This document shows positions 1-7,965 of a stretch of DNA of 9,960 nucleotides, in pieces. A program made the translations under genes and the position numbers. The notes under the pieces were generated by a model that was not told where the DNA came from, searched no databases, and saw only the letters and a list, made by a program, of their open reading frames with translations. The stretch is taken from contig JADJYH010000075.1 in NCBI GenBank assembly GCA_016719855.1, positions 1 through 9,960 of the forward strand, given 5' to 3'. The stretch's first letter is position 1. Each line of letters begins with the position of its first letter. Source of the DNA: Saprospiraceae bacterium (GTDB taxonomy: Bacteria > Bacteroidota > Bacteroidia > Chitinophagales > Saprospiraceae).

Positions 1-765
1 TACAATTCTTTTCAACTCAGAATCAATACTATTCGATTCCTTGCTGGAGTCTCCTTTTAGATGAAATACCATTTGACCACCCTTATGGCCTACACCTTCT
101 ATATGTGCTGAAATAGGTTGCTGCTTTGACGTACTGCCAGTTTCTTTTGAGACTTGAACAGTCATTTCAGAAAGTGAGAAAATTTTACTTGTATTTTTTT
201 TAAAAAAAATTGTTCAAGGAAACTGAAAAGGACTTCCCACACCTGGTTGCCCATCTGATACAGTCTTCTTCTCTTCCTGACGCAAAAGCCATCTTGATTT
301 TTGTTCTGCTAATTTTGAATAATGATTGTCTGCTTTTTCTCGTGTTTGTGTCAAAAAAGTCCCAGCAAAGCATGAATCTGAAATTAGGAGAATATGCTGT
401 GCTTCAATACCTTCGACAGCGTCAATGATTGTAGAATTAGGAATATAGTCACCTACAGAATTGGTTGCATCACTTGGAATCCAATATCCCTTTTTTGTCT
501 TTGGATTAATAGCTCCGTGACCAGCAAAATATATAATAATGTTATCACTTACAGTTAAAAGCTGATAAGTGATTAATGAAGCCTCACAATATTTTTCTAT
601 TGGCTTCACCATCAAATAAAGGGTCTTGAACAGGATAAACCCATATTTTTCTCTCATTACAGCTACAAATTTCTCCGCATCTAACTTCGCATTGTTTAAA
701 GATGAAAATGCACTGTCCTCATAGTTGTCAATAGCTATTACGAGAAGATAATTAGCGCCTATCAT
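1..765 (-). CDS. Caspase-like (peptidase C14) protein, partial and frameshifted
   Basis: This is a caspase-fold cysteine peptidase (metacaspase-like), cut by the left edge. The start ATG is at 765-763. The N-terminus NYLLVIAIDNYED is the usual first strand. The catalytic dyad is visible: His83 in YFAGHG (codon about 519-517) and Cys132 in SDSCFAG (codon about 372-370). The unbroken frame ends at a TGA at 214-216, but the same frame is open again from there to base 1. The family pattern is recovered by paired one-base shifts. Near 600-650 a second frame reads PVQDPLFDGEANRK. At 262-290 a second frame reads WAFASGR before VSDG. At 202-229 one missing and one extra base turn SPF-QFP-stop into SPFSVSLNNFFKKNTSK. 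The part beyond residue 190 is a C-terminal extension of unknown function. The gene is clearly more AT-rich than the M16 gene beside it. The peptidase call is firm; substrate and role (proteolytic signalling or defence) are unknown. Confidence 0.85.
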
Positions 766-820
766 TTTAAAGTTAATATTCTTTTGTTAAATCATATTGA
801 AGTTTTGGAAGAATATCATG

Positions 821-859
821 CCGCTGCTTCGTCCACAATAAGATGCAACGAAGCAGCGG
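821..859 (-). terminator. Perfect 12-bp hairpin after the M16 gene
   Basis: The arms CCGCTGCTTCGT (821-832) and ACGAAGCAGCGG (848-859) are perfect inverted repeats around a 15-base loop. The hairpin starts 16 bases beyond the M16 stop codon (TAG at 878-876 on the minus strand). No U-tract follows on either strand, so it may act as a Rho-assisted terminator, a 3'-end stabiliser or a protein-binding palindrome. It also lies upstream of the caspase gene start. Confidence 0.5.
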
Positions 860-875
860 GTATTTTCTCTTATTC

Positions 876-3718
876 CTACGGCTTCGCCACCTTCTCCTCT
901 CCAAACACCTCATCCAGGCTCAGTTCCGTCACCTTCCCGATGCTTTTGAGGTAGTTCATGTCCACCTTGTCCTTGCTGCCAAGCACGAGGTAGGTGTACT
1001 TGCGGCCCTTCACGTGCTTTTGTTGGAAAGCCTTGAGGTCGTCCGGCGTGGAGATTTTCATCTTGTCGTACACATCCTTGCGCACGTCGTGGTCGAGGCC
1101 ACGCTGCTTGGCGGTCAGGTAGTTCCAGTAGATATTGTCCTTGGTGATGCGGCTCGTCTCAATTTTCTTCTCGATGCTCTCGATGGCCTGCGCAATCTGC
1201 TTCTCGGACACGGGCATGGCCTCGATGATTTCCTGCATGGCCTTGATGGCGTCCGGCATCTTGTCGGCCTGTGTGCCCACGTAGGCACGGAGGTAGTGCG
1301 CCTCCTCGGCCTTCATCGGTGAGGCGTAGCCCACGTTGGCGGAGTAGGCCAGCGCCCTCGACTCCCTGATTTCCTGAAACACGATGCTCGAAAGGCCGGA
1401 GCCGAAATAGGTGTTGTACAGTTCCGACATCACGTATTCCTCGATGTTGAATTTTTCGGTGCCCTTACTCACGAGCATGATTTCGGCCTGCACCATCGGG
1501 AAGTCCACGAAGACCACCTCGTTTTCGTTGGTCTGCAATTCGCCGAAATTTTCGGCTGGCACGACCGGTTTCAGTTTGCCCGGCACTTTGTGGTACTTGT
1601 CCACGAAGGCGGCGGCTTGATTGATGTCATTCGAGCCGTAGTAGAACACCCGGTGGTCGTAGCCCGTGATGCCCTTGATTTTGGCAACCAAATCGGCGGG
1701 TTTCAGCGCCTTGAGTTCGGCGGGCGTCAGGTTGTTGGTGAACGGCGACTCCTTGCCGTAGCGGGCGTAGCTGGCCGCTGGCACCCCGCAAGATGGTCGT
1801 CTTGTTCTTCTTGTCGTTCTCCCGGCGCAGCAGTTCGTCGGCCACGAGGCCATCGAGCGCTTTTTGGTCGCCCTTCACGTTGGTGAGGATATGCTCAAAC
1901 AGTTTGATGCCTTCTTCCAGCGACTCGTCGAGGCCAGATAGGGTGACGTAGGCCCGGTCGTCGCTCACGTTCACCGAGAAGTCGAGGCCAAGTTTGAAGA
2001 ACAAAAAACGGGCTGCAAGCGGGGCGACTCCTGCGACAGGAATTTTTCGGTAAAACTGGAAGACTTTTCCCGGTTCACCGCCACCGCAGTGATGGCTGGT
2101 TTTTCCACCTTCGGAACGTTCGGGTCTGCACCGTTGCGCTTGTACACGACGACGTAATTGTCCCTGAAATGCTTGTTTGCGAAGCGCATGATGTCCGCCT
2201 TCGTCAGCTTCTCCAATCGGGCAAAACGGGCCACGTAGTCCTCCCATTTTGTGCCAAGGATAAAGGCGTTGGTCATTTGCCCGGCACGGGCGCTGTTGCT
2301 TTCGTTGGCACGTATCTCGCTGAGTTTCAGGTCTTTGATACAGGCTTTGATGAGCCACTCGTCGAACTGCCCTTTTTTGATTTTGTCCAATTCCGCCAGC
2401 AGCATCTGCTCCACTTCCTCCAGCGTTTGGCCATCACGGGGCTTTCCGTAAAGTTGGAAAACGGAATAGTCCTCCATCGGCGTCACCGAGGCACGGGCTT
2501 CCAGCACCTGCTGTTTTTGCAGCAAATCGAGGTCAATCAAACCCGCCCGACCATTGAACAGCAGGCGGTAAATCATGGTCAAATAATCGTTGTCAGCCAG
2601 GTTGGCACCGCCGCCCTTCACGCCAACTGCACGAAGCGGCCTCCTGCCCATCACGTCCTTGCGCACCACCTGCGTCAGTTCCGGCTGCGGCTCGTACTTG
2701 AACGGCGGGATGGCGGCAGGCTGGTACGTGCCGAAATACTTCTCGGCGTAGGCGATTGCCGCCTGCGGGTCAAAGTCGCCTGCCAGCACGATGGCCATGT
2801 TGTTCGGCTTGTAATAGGTGTTGAAATACTGCTGGATTTTTACGTGCGAAGGGTTCTTCAAGTGCTCGCCCTTGCCGATGGTCGTCTGCGTGCCGTAGGG
2901 GTGCGTCGGGAACAGCGTCTCGTTCACGGCGGCGCTCACCTTGCGGAAATCCCGGTCTTGGTTGATGTTGAACTCCTCATAAACCGCCTCCAACTCCGTG
3001 TGGAACAGGCGCAAAACCAGTTCCTTGAACCGCTCGCTTTCCAACTGCATCCAGCGCTCCAGTTCGTTGGTGGGAATGTCGTTGACGTACACCGTTTGCT
3101 CCACCCAGGTGTAGGCGTTGGTGCCACGGGCACCGAGGGAACTGACCATTTTATCGTACTCGTTGGCGGCGACCAGCTTGGCGGCGGCGTTGGAGGTCTC
3201 GTCAATCTGGGCATAAATCGCCTTGCGCTTCTCCGGGTCGGTCTCCTTGCGGTGCTGCTCGTAGAGGTCGGAGATTTTTGCCCGGCTTTTGCTCCTCGGC
3301 CCAGTTCAGCGCCCCGACGTTTGACGTGCCCTTGAACATCATGTGCTCCAGGTAGTGCGCCAAGCCCGTCGTTTCGGCGGGGTCGTGCTTGGAGCCGGCC
3401 CGCACGGGCATGTTCGTCTGGATGCGAGGCTCGGCGTCGTTGATGCTCATGTAGAGCTTCATGCCGTTTTTGAGCGTGTAAATCTTAACGCCGAGCGGGT
3501 CGCCTGGCACCGATTCGTAGTCGAAGGTGAGCGGAGGAGGCGACACAACGTTGGGGCTGGTCGTTTTCCGGTCTTGGACTTTTTGTCCGACATTTGGATG
3601 GTCTGCTTTTCGGCTACCTTCATTTTTTATCTGTTTTGGTGGGCGTTTGAGCTTGCGCAAAAATTGGCAACAAGGCTACAAGAATGGCCAACAACGGGTG
3701 AAAGTTTAGTTTTTTCAT
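876..3718 (-). CDS. Exported M16 family (insulinase-like) zinc metallopeptidase, frameshifted and internally deleted
   Basis: This is a two-module M16 peptidase, a zinc-dependent oligopeptide-degrading enzyme, probably periplasmic or outer-membrane associated. The best start is ATG 3718-3716, because it opens a signal peptide (MKKLNFHPLL, hydrophobic core, cleavage after AQA). The zinc motif HxxEH is HYLEH at about 3357-3343, and the distal Glu lies in ELEAVYEEFN further on. The inactive second module ends at the TAG 878-876. The gene is split over several frames: signal peptide 3718-3623; a short middle frame 3623-3585; 3579 to about 3285; about 3284-2005; about 2005-1778; 1777-876. The breaks near 3623-3628 and 3580-3584 are each repaired by one extra A on the coding strand. 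Those near 3283 and 1775 are net one-base changes. At about 2005 the frames join RLQPVF directly to FKLGLDFSV; relatives carry roughly 75 residues between these points. Everything else reads as a normal family member. It follows the oxidoreductase gene by 135 bases and may have its own promoter. Confidence 0.88.
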
Positions 3719-3853
3719 GAATAAAATTGATTGAGTTGATTAGAACGGAGTTGCGAAAATAGCAAAGATGGGGCGTTGCAGGTTTTGGCTGCTTGCTAAA
3801 AGCAAAAATGAACCACCTTCGTCAAGTACGCGACCAGTTGCACCACATGTTTA

Positions 3854-5146
3854 TCAAAAACTGCGGTACTTCGCATCCAGCAATAAATTGGCACCCGACT
3901 CGGAGAAGCGCTGGGTCGCATTGTCCCAATGCAACTTCTCATTCGGGAAGCGGTTCGCCACCACGCCCAGCAAGATGGACTCCGTCAGCCTGGCGGCATA
4001 AGAGAACGGAGCGCTGGTCTTGGTCTTGCCCAAACAAGCATCCACAAACTGGTGGTAGTGGTCCACGGCCTCCAGTTCGGGGAAGGCCATCTGCTCGTAT
4101 TTCCCCTCAACGATGAGCTTTGGGTAGCCGATGTGCGGCAACAGCAACCGCCCTTTTTCTCCGATGAACATGGCACCTTGTTCGGGCAATTTTTCCCCTT
4201 TGGGCATTTTCAGGTGCTTGTGCTTTTTTGGCGCATCCGTGCCATCGTACCAAACCCATTTCAAGGTCTCCGTCGTGTATTGGGTGCCGGGAAATTCGTA
4301 AGTCACGACATTGTGCTCTGGGTGCGCAAAGCCGTTGGGCTTGCGGCATTCGCAGCAGATTTCCTTTGGAACATCCAAAGCCAGTGCCGTATAGGGCGTG
4401 TCGAAAATGTGGACGCCCATGTCGCCGAGGGTGCCGCAGCCATAGTCGAGCAGCTTGCGCCATTGGCCGGGGTGGTAGATTTTGTCCTTGTACGGCCGCT
4501 CCGGCGAGGTGCCGAGCCAGAGGTTCCAATCCAAAGTCGAGGGAACGGGGTCGCTCCCCGTCGGAGCAATGCCGTCGAAGCCCCAGTTTTTGTTCGACCA
4601 CGCCCGCACGGTGTGCACCTTGCCGATGATGCCCGATTGAATCAACTGCGCCGTGCCCCGGTACTCTTTCCAGGAGTGGATTTGAATGCCCATTTGGGTC
4701 ACGAGCTTTTTGTCCTCGGCCATTTTGCGCATCGCCCTCGCCTCCGTCACGTGGTGGGTGAGCGGCTTCTGGCAATACACGGGCTTGCCCATTTCCATCG
4801 CCATCACCGAGGCCGGAGCGTGGGTGTGGTCGGGCGTCGAGACGACGACCGCATCAATAGCGTTGCCCATTTCGGCAAACAGCTTTCGATAGTCCTTGAA
4901 GATTTTGGCCTTTGGAAACAGTTTTTGCGCAGCCGCCAAATTGGTCGAATCCACGTCGCAGAGGGCGGTCACCTCCACCATGCCGTGCGAGGCAATGGAT
5001 TCAAGGTCCGCAGCACCCATCCCCCCGACGCCGATATGCGCCGTCCTGAGTTTACCGTTTTTGGTAATTGCCCAAACTGAAGAGGGCAGGATGGTGACGC
5101 CAGCCAGTGTGGCTGCATTTTTTAGGAAGTCTCTTCTGTTCATCAT
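3854..5146 (-). CDS. Gfo/Idh/MocA family oxidoreductase with Tat signal
   Basis: This is an intact 430-residue NAD(P)-dependent oxidoreductase of the Gfo/Idh/MocA family, which usually acts on sugars, sugar acids or inositols. The N-terminus carries a Tat-type export signal: NRRDFLK at residues 3-9, then a hydrophobic stretch up to VWA (residue 26). The Rossmann dinucleotide loop is GVGGMG (39-44), with an acidic pair in CDVDS (63-67). The catalytic-lysine segment is CQKPL (125-129); Gln replaces the more usual Glu before Lys. The C-terminal domain motif GCGTLGDMGVHIFD (236-249) supplies the family's conserved His246. Two ATG codons stand side by side at the start (5146 and 5143); which is used cannot be told. 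The gene begins 45 bases after the ROK kinase stop and is probably in its transcript, which fits carbohydrate catabolism. The exact substrate is not visible. Confidence 0.93.
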   Translation of the reverse strand: MMNRRDFLKNAATLAGVTILPSSVWAITKNGKLRTAHIGVGGMGAADLESIASHGMVEVTALCDVDSTNLAAAQKLFPKAKIFKDYRKLFAEMGNAIDAVVVSTPDHTHAPASVMAMEMGKPVYCQKPLTHHVTEARAMRKMAEDKKLVTQMGIQIHSWKEYRGTAQLIQSGIIGKVHTVRAWSNKNWGFDGIAPTGSDPVPSTLDWNLWLGTSPERPYKDKIYHPGQWRKLLDYGCGTLGDMGVHIFDTPYTALALDVPKEICCECRKPNGFAHPEHNVVTYEFPGTQYTTETLKWVWYDGTDAPKKHKHLKMPKGEKLPEQGAMFIGEKGRLLLPHIGYPKLIVEGKYEQMAFPELEAVDHYHQFVDACLGKTKTSAPFSYAARLTESILLGVVANRFPNEKLHWDNATQRFSESGANLLLDAKYRSF

Positions 5147-5191
5147 GGTAGTTCTCGATTTTTATTTGAAAAATAGATGGCAAAATCTGAT

Positions 5192-6103
5192 TCAAACAGT
5201 CAGCAGCGCCGCCCCAAACACGCCCGCACTGTCGCCCAGCTTGGGTTTCAGGAAAATCGTCTCGCATTTGCCGCTGTTGAAAATGTACTTTTTCACCTCC
5301 TCCACGCCCTCGGTATACAGCAGGTCAATATTGCCCACGCCACCCCCGATGACCACCACTTCCGGGTCAATGACGTTGAGGAAATTGGCCACCGCCTTGC
5401 CGAAGAAGTGGACAAGCCGTTCCATCGTTGCCTTGGCCGCCTCGTCGTTGCCGCCGTGGTAACGCTCCACGATTTCAGGCAGCTTGAGGTTCCCGCCCGT
5501 TTTTTCGTTGTAAAAACGAGCGAGCGCCGGGCCGGAAAGCACCTGCTCCACGCAGCCAGCGTTGCCGCAGTAGCAGGGATAGGCGCTGTCGTCGAGGAAG
5601 CTGTGGCCCCACTCGCCGCCGATGCCGTGCTTGCCATTGAGCACCTTGCCGTTCACCACCACGCCGCTGCCCGTGCCCGTGCCCATGATGAGGCCCCAGA
5701 CCACTTCGGCATTGGGCGCCACCTCGTGCGCAGCGCCCCATTTGGCTTCGGCCAAGGCGAAGCAGTTGGCGTCGTTCGCCAGCTCGCAGGGTACGCCGAG
5801 GATGGCCTCCAAGTCGGCCTTCAACGGCATCCCGTTGAGGCAAACGGTGTTGGAGTTCTTGAGTGTCTGCGTCTTTGGGTCGAGGGTGCCGGGCGTTGCG
5901 AAGCCGATTTTTACAGGTCGGATGCCAAGGTCGGCGACCATCATTTCCACCAGTTTGGAAATCTGGTGAAGGATGTGCTGGTAGCCATGCTCCTGCTCGG
6001 TGGGTAGCCGTTGGCGGCGAAGCACCTTGCGGCTTTCCAAGTCTTCGATGACGGCGCACTCGATTTTGGTGCCGCCGAGGTCTATTCCCCAGATGGGTGG
6101 CAT
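5192..6103 (-). CDS. ROK family sugar kinase (glucokinase-like)
   Basis: This is an intact 303-residue ROK protein, expected to phosphorylate glucose or a related hexose with ATP in the cytoplasm. The phosphate-binding motif GIDLGGTK is at residues 6-13, the catalytic Asp111 lies in ELANDANCFALAEA, and a second ATP loop is GTGTGSG (141-147). The structural zinc site is clear: His167 in GEWGH, then Cys177, Cys179 and Cys184 in CYCGNAGCVE. There is no N-terminal helix-turn-helix, so this is the kinase rather than the repressor branch. Start ATG 6103-6101 gives the expected N-terminus. A possible -7 box TACATTTA lies at 6138-6131 on the minus strand, without a good -33 partner. It is divergent from the Uma2 gene and leads the oxidoreductase by 45 bases. 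Glucokinase is the most likely activity, but fructo- or N-acyl-hexosamine kinase cannot be excluded. Confidence 0.93.
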   Translation of the reverse strand: MPPIWGIDLGGTKIECAVIEDLESRKVLRRQRLPTEQEHGYQHILHQISKLVEMMVADLGIRPVKIGFATPGTLDPKTQTLKNSNTVCLNGMPLKADLEAILGVPCELANDANCFALAEAKWGAAHEVAPNAEVVWGLIMGTGTGSGVVVNGKVLNGKHGIGGEWGHSFLDDSAYPCYCGNAGCVEQVLSGPALARFYNEKTGGNLKLPEIVERYHGGNDEAAKATMERLVHFFGKAVANFLNVIDPEVVVIGGGVGNIDLLYTEGVEEVKKYIFNSGKCETIFLKPKLGDSAGVFGAALLTV

Positions 6104-6153
6104 GTGGTTATGAGTTTTGATTTAGGGTGGTAAATGTATCAAGATTTAGGGGC

Positions 6154-6183
6154 TTTTCGGTTTGCCCAAAAAAGGTAACTTTG
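6154..6183 (+). promoter_or_regulatory. Bacteroidota-type promoter for the Uma2/toxin-antitoxin run
   Basis: A perfect -7 box TAACTTTG (6176-6183) matches the Bacteroidota TANNTTTG pattern. An upstream T-rich TTTC at 6155-6158 sits 17 bases away and could serve as a weak -33 element. The start ATG follows at 6200, so the leader would be only about 10 bases. No Shine-Dalgarno sequence is visible there. Confidence 0.55.
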
Positions 6184-6199
6184 TAGAAAATTGAAAATT

Positions 6200-6845
6200 A
6201 TGGTAGCAGCACCAATTCAGAAAAAACGGTATAGTCTGGAGGAATACTTCGAAATGGAGGAGAAGTCCGAAGAAAAACACGAGTTTCACAACGGAAAAAT
6301 CATTCTTATGCCAGGTGGGAGTGTCCCTCACAGCAAAATAGCGGTAAATATTACTAGCATTCTCAACTACTGGATTGAGGCGAACAACTTGCCTTTCTAT
6401 GTGCTGAACAGCGATACCAAAGTCCGCATCGAGCATTTCAACCGCAATGTTTACCCCGACGTCTTGGTCGTCTGTGAAAAGCCGCAATACTGGAAAGGCC
6501 GCACCGACATCATTGTCAACCCAACCATTGTGTTTGAAGTGTTCTCAAACAGTACCCGGGAATATGACAGAGATGGCAAATTCAACCTGTACCGTTCCTG
6601 CCCACCTTCCAGGAATACGTGCTTGTTGACCAGTTCAAGCCGCTGGTGGACGATTATTTCAAGCAGCCCGACAGTGACGACCTTTGGAAAATAACTACCA
6701 AACATGGAATTGAAGAGTCCATTCACCTCCATTCCATTGGCTTCGACCTGCCGCTTTCAAAATCTACTGGCAAGTACCCGAATTGCAAGGGAGGATTGGG
6801 AGGGTTGAATTTTTCTCAAAAGCAACTTTCCAGCGAATTCAGTAG
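6200..6845 (+). CDS. Uma2 family (DUF820) putative restriction-like endonuclease, frameshifted
   Basis: This is a Uma2-family protein with a PD-(D/E)xK nuclease fold. Candidate metal-site residues are Asp87 in YPDVLVV, Glu113 in IVFEVFSNST and Lys127 in YDRDGK. The start chosen is ATG 6200, which gives MVAAPIQKKRYSLEEY, a typical family N-terminus; an upstream TTG at 6191 is less likely. Two breaks interrupt it. At about 6597, one extra C gives YRSLPTFQEYVLVDQ and leads into the frame that carries LVDQFKPLVDDYFKQ. At about 6760, one extra A in the AAAA run gives KIYWQVPELQGR and a stop at 6843-6845. The reconstructed protein is about 215 residues, slightly longer than many Uma2 proteins. The biological role of the family is poorly known; such genes are common in accessory regions and often multicopy. 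It probably heads a transcript with the next three genes. Confidence 0.85.
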
Positions 6846-6869
6846 TTTTGTTTACTCAATTTTTTCAGA

Positions 6870-7106
6870 ATGACCGTACAACTCAATTTTGACAAAACCA
6901 ATCAACAGCGACTGTTGTCTTTGCTTGAATGGCTTCGGGAAATCGGTTTGGTGAAGTCATACAGTGTATCAGGTGGTCAAACTGACTCACAGTTGTTGAA
7001 CCATTTGGTAAAAAGACGAAACCGGCACCTTGGCCAGCATGTCTTCAAAAGAACTGGAGCGGCTGGTGCTACAAGCACAGGAGCGTGTCAATTCCATAGC
7101 TTTTGA
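6870..7106 (+). CDS. Small hypothetical protein before the antitoxin, probably frameshifted
   Basis: I do not recognise this protein. It begins MTVQLNFDKTNQQRLLSLLE and continues with an amphipathic stretch, EWLREIGLVKSYSVS, to about residue 34. It starts 24 bases after the reconstructed Uma2 stop, so it is probably co-transcribed. The frame as read ends at 7106 with low-quality sequence. One extra base near 6987 and one extra A in the run 7010-7014 would continue it as TVVEPFGKKDETGTLASMSS. That joins the antitoxin frame and makes one protein of about 141 residues ending at 7293. The other possibility is two genes, with this one ending near 7085 in ELERLVLQAQERV. Only the first 35-40 codons are safe. 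A companion of the toxin-antitoxin pair is plausible, but no function can be assigned. Confidence 0.5.
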   Translation: MTVQLNFDKTNQQRLLSLLEWLREIGLVKSYSVSGGQTDSQLLNHLVKRRNRHLGQHVFKRTGAAGATSTGACQFHSF

Positions 7107-7293
7107 CACCCCTGACGAAGAACAAGCAAATTTGATTACTGCCATAGCCGCCCAGCTTTATGATGATTCCGTCCTGTCGGCAGCAAAGGCCGCAGCCCTC
7201 GCCGGCATGAGCAAGGCAGACTTTATCCGCCAATTGGGAAAATTCCAGGTTTCTTCCTTTGGTGAAACCGTGGAAGAAATCAGCGCCCTGTGA
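7039..7293 (+). CDS. UPF0175 family antitoxin
   Basis: This is a short UPF0175-type protein, the usual antitoxin partner of DUF3368 PIN-like toxins. It should bind DNA and neutralise the toxin. The diagnostic C-terminal half is AAQLYDDSVLSAAKAAALAG, then MSKADFIRQLGKFQVSSF, which corresponds to the family helix-turn-helix. The ATG at 7039 gives 84 residues. The family's usual start would lie nearer NSIAFDTPDEEQ (about 7090), where no ATG is present, so the N-terminal 17 residues may belong to the preceding gene through a frame error. Its TGA (7291-7293) overlaps the GTG start of the toxin gene by four bases, which is typical of translational coupling in toxin-antitoxin operons. Operon autoregulation is likely by analogy. 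Confidence 0.75.
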   Translation: MSSKELERLVLQAQERVNSIAFDTPDEEQANLITAIAAQLYDDSVLSAAKAAALAGMSKADFIRQLGKFQVSSFGETVEEISAL

Positions 7294-7745
7294 ACACCGT
7301 CATCATCTCCGACACAAGCTGCCTGATTGCGCTGTACGACATTGGCGAAATGGAATTGCTTGCCAAAATCTTCAATGAAGTCTGGGTTACGCCAGAAGTC
7401 GAACGTGAATTTAACCCGACACTTCCCATCTGGATTTTGGTAAAAACCGTGCAAAACCAAGCCCTGAAAACTGACTTTGAAAAACTCGTTGACCCCGGAG
7501 AAGCAAGTGCCATCGCCCTCGCCGTTGAATCGCCCGGCAGCAGGTTATTGCTCGACGACAAGCAAGGCAGGAAATTGGCCGCTTCGCAAAAGCTTCCATT
7601 CATCGGTACATTGGGCCTGCTGCTGGAAGCCAAGGAAAAAGGCGTCATCAGCGAAGTCGGTCGGTATTTGGATAAACTATTGGCCGCCGAGTTTTGGATT
7701 GCCGAGGATTTGAGGAATGAAGTTTTGAAAAAGGCGGGTGAGTAG
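7290..7745 (+). CDS. DUF3368 PIN-like toxin
   Basis: This is an intact 151-residue DUF3368 protein, a PIN-domain relative expected to be an RNA-cleaving toxin. The N-terminal strand IISDTSCLIAL carries the metal-binding Asp8. Other acidic positions are Glu40 in TPEVEREF, Glu71 in VDPGEASAIALA and Asp89-Asp90 in LLLDDKQGRKLA. The GTLGLLLEAKEKGVI segment (107-120) is characteristic of the family. The start is GTG 7290, inside the last codons of the antitoxin gene, and gives the expected MNTVIISDTS. Together with the UPF0175 gene it forms a type II toxin-antitoxin pair. No frameshift is seen, in contrast to the genes upstream, so the toxin appears to be complete. Confidence 0.9.
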   Translation: MNTVIISDTSCLIALYDIGEMELLAKIFNEVWVTPEVEREFNPTLPIWILVKTVQNQALKTDFEKLVDPGEASAIALAVESPGSRLLLDDKQGRKLAASQKLPFIGTLGLLLEAKEKGVISEVGRYLDKLLAAEFWIAEDLRNEVLKKAGE

Positions 7746-7775
7746 TTTCTCCGAAACAAAATCTGACTACCTTCG
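7746..7775 (+). promoter_or_regulatory. Candidate promoter of cassette copy 1
   Basis: TTTC (7746-7749), an 18-base spacer and TACCTTCG (7768-7775) resemble the Bacteroidota -33/-7 pair TTTG / TANNTTTG, with one mismatch in each box. The -7 box is the first sequence shared with copy 2; the -33 box lies outside the repeat. Transcription would begin near 7781, before the leader peptide. Confidence 0.4.
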
Positions 7776-7797
7776 CCCCGCAAAAAAGCAAAACTCA

Positions 7798-7857
7798 ATG
7801 TTACCATCTTCCATTATCATCAGCATTACCATTCCCAGGTTGCCCGGCAACTTGTGA
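7798..7857 (+). CDS. Leader peptide, 19 codons (copy 1)
   Basis: The frame reads MLPSSIIISITIPRLPGNL and then stops. Five of the 19 codons are Ile and three are Leu, with one Thr. It starts about 17 bases after the expected transcription start and ends 25 bases before the terminator stem, which is the usual spacing of an attenuator leader. The hairpin GTTGC-CCG-GCAAC lies over its last codons. The frame is preserved in the second copy with one silent and one missense change. Confidence 0.5.
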   Translation: MLPSSIIISITIPRLPGNL

Positions 7858-7882
7858 GGCGCTGATTCTTTTGAGAGGAACG

Positions 7883-7920
7883 AAAAGCCCCGGCAGGTTG
7901 CAGACCTGGCGGGGCTTTTT
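7883..7920 (+). terminator. Intrinsic terminator of cassette copy 1
   Basis: Arms 7883-7898 (AAAAGCCCCGGCAGGT) and 7904-7919 pair in 15 of 16 positions, with a single G-G mismatch, around a TGCAG loop, and the stem runs into a T-tract. This is a classical Rho-independent terminator for the plus strand; A/T pairs at the base let it work weakly in the other direction as well. Confidence 0.88.
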
Positions 7921-7965
7921 GGTTTGAGGAAAAACTGCGATTTTTGTAACCTAAACATTTTTGAA

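Larger units (their letters stand above)
7768..7925 (+). repeat. Leader-peptide/terminator cassette, copy 1
   Basis: This 158-base direct repeat matches 8191-8346 with only two substitutions and two one-base indels. In order it contains a -7 promoter box, an A-rich leader, a 19-codon reading frame whose end overlaps a small hairpin (GTTGC-CCG-GCAAC, 7839-7851), a short spacer and a strong intrinsic terminator. A VapB antitoxin gene starts 40 bases after it. This order is that of a transcription attenuator. Confidence 0.85.

Noticed and set aside
2169..3335. Long plus-strand reading frame of 388 codons
   Set aside because: It is antisense to the M16 peptidase, which has a signal peptide and zinc motif; the plus-strand protein has no recognisable motif and is a by-product of GC-rich codon use.
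3560..3640. Programmed ribosomal frameshift in the M16 gene
   Set aside because: The two breaks are each explained by one missing A, and similar breaks occur in unrelated genes nearby; a programmed event in all of them is not credible.
3929..5080. Plus-strand reading frame of 383 codons
   Set aside because: It lies opposite the intact Gfo/Idh/MocA oxidoreductase and shows only low-complexity Val/Arg/His-rich sequence.
5177..6007. Plus-strand reading frame of 276 codons
   Set aside because: It is antisense to the ROK kinase, whose motifs are complete.
7280..7807. Minus-strand reading frame of 175 codons, and a second one at 8000-8230 with the same first residues
   Set aside because: Both start inside the duplicated cassette, so the shared beginning reflects the DNA repeat; they lie antisense to the DUF3368 and VapB genes.
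7775..7915. Pairing of GCCCCGC (7775-7781) with GCGGGGC in the terminator as an antiterminator
   Set aside because: The first segment overlaps the promoter box and would lie at or before the transcription start, so it is probably not in the RNA.
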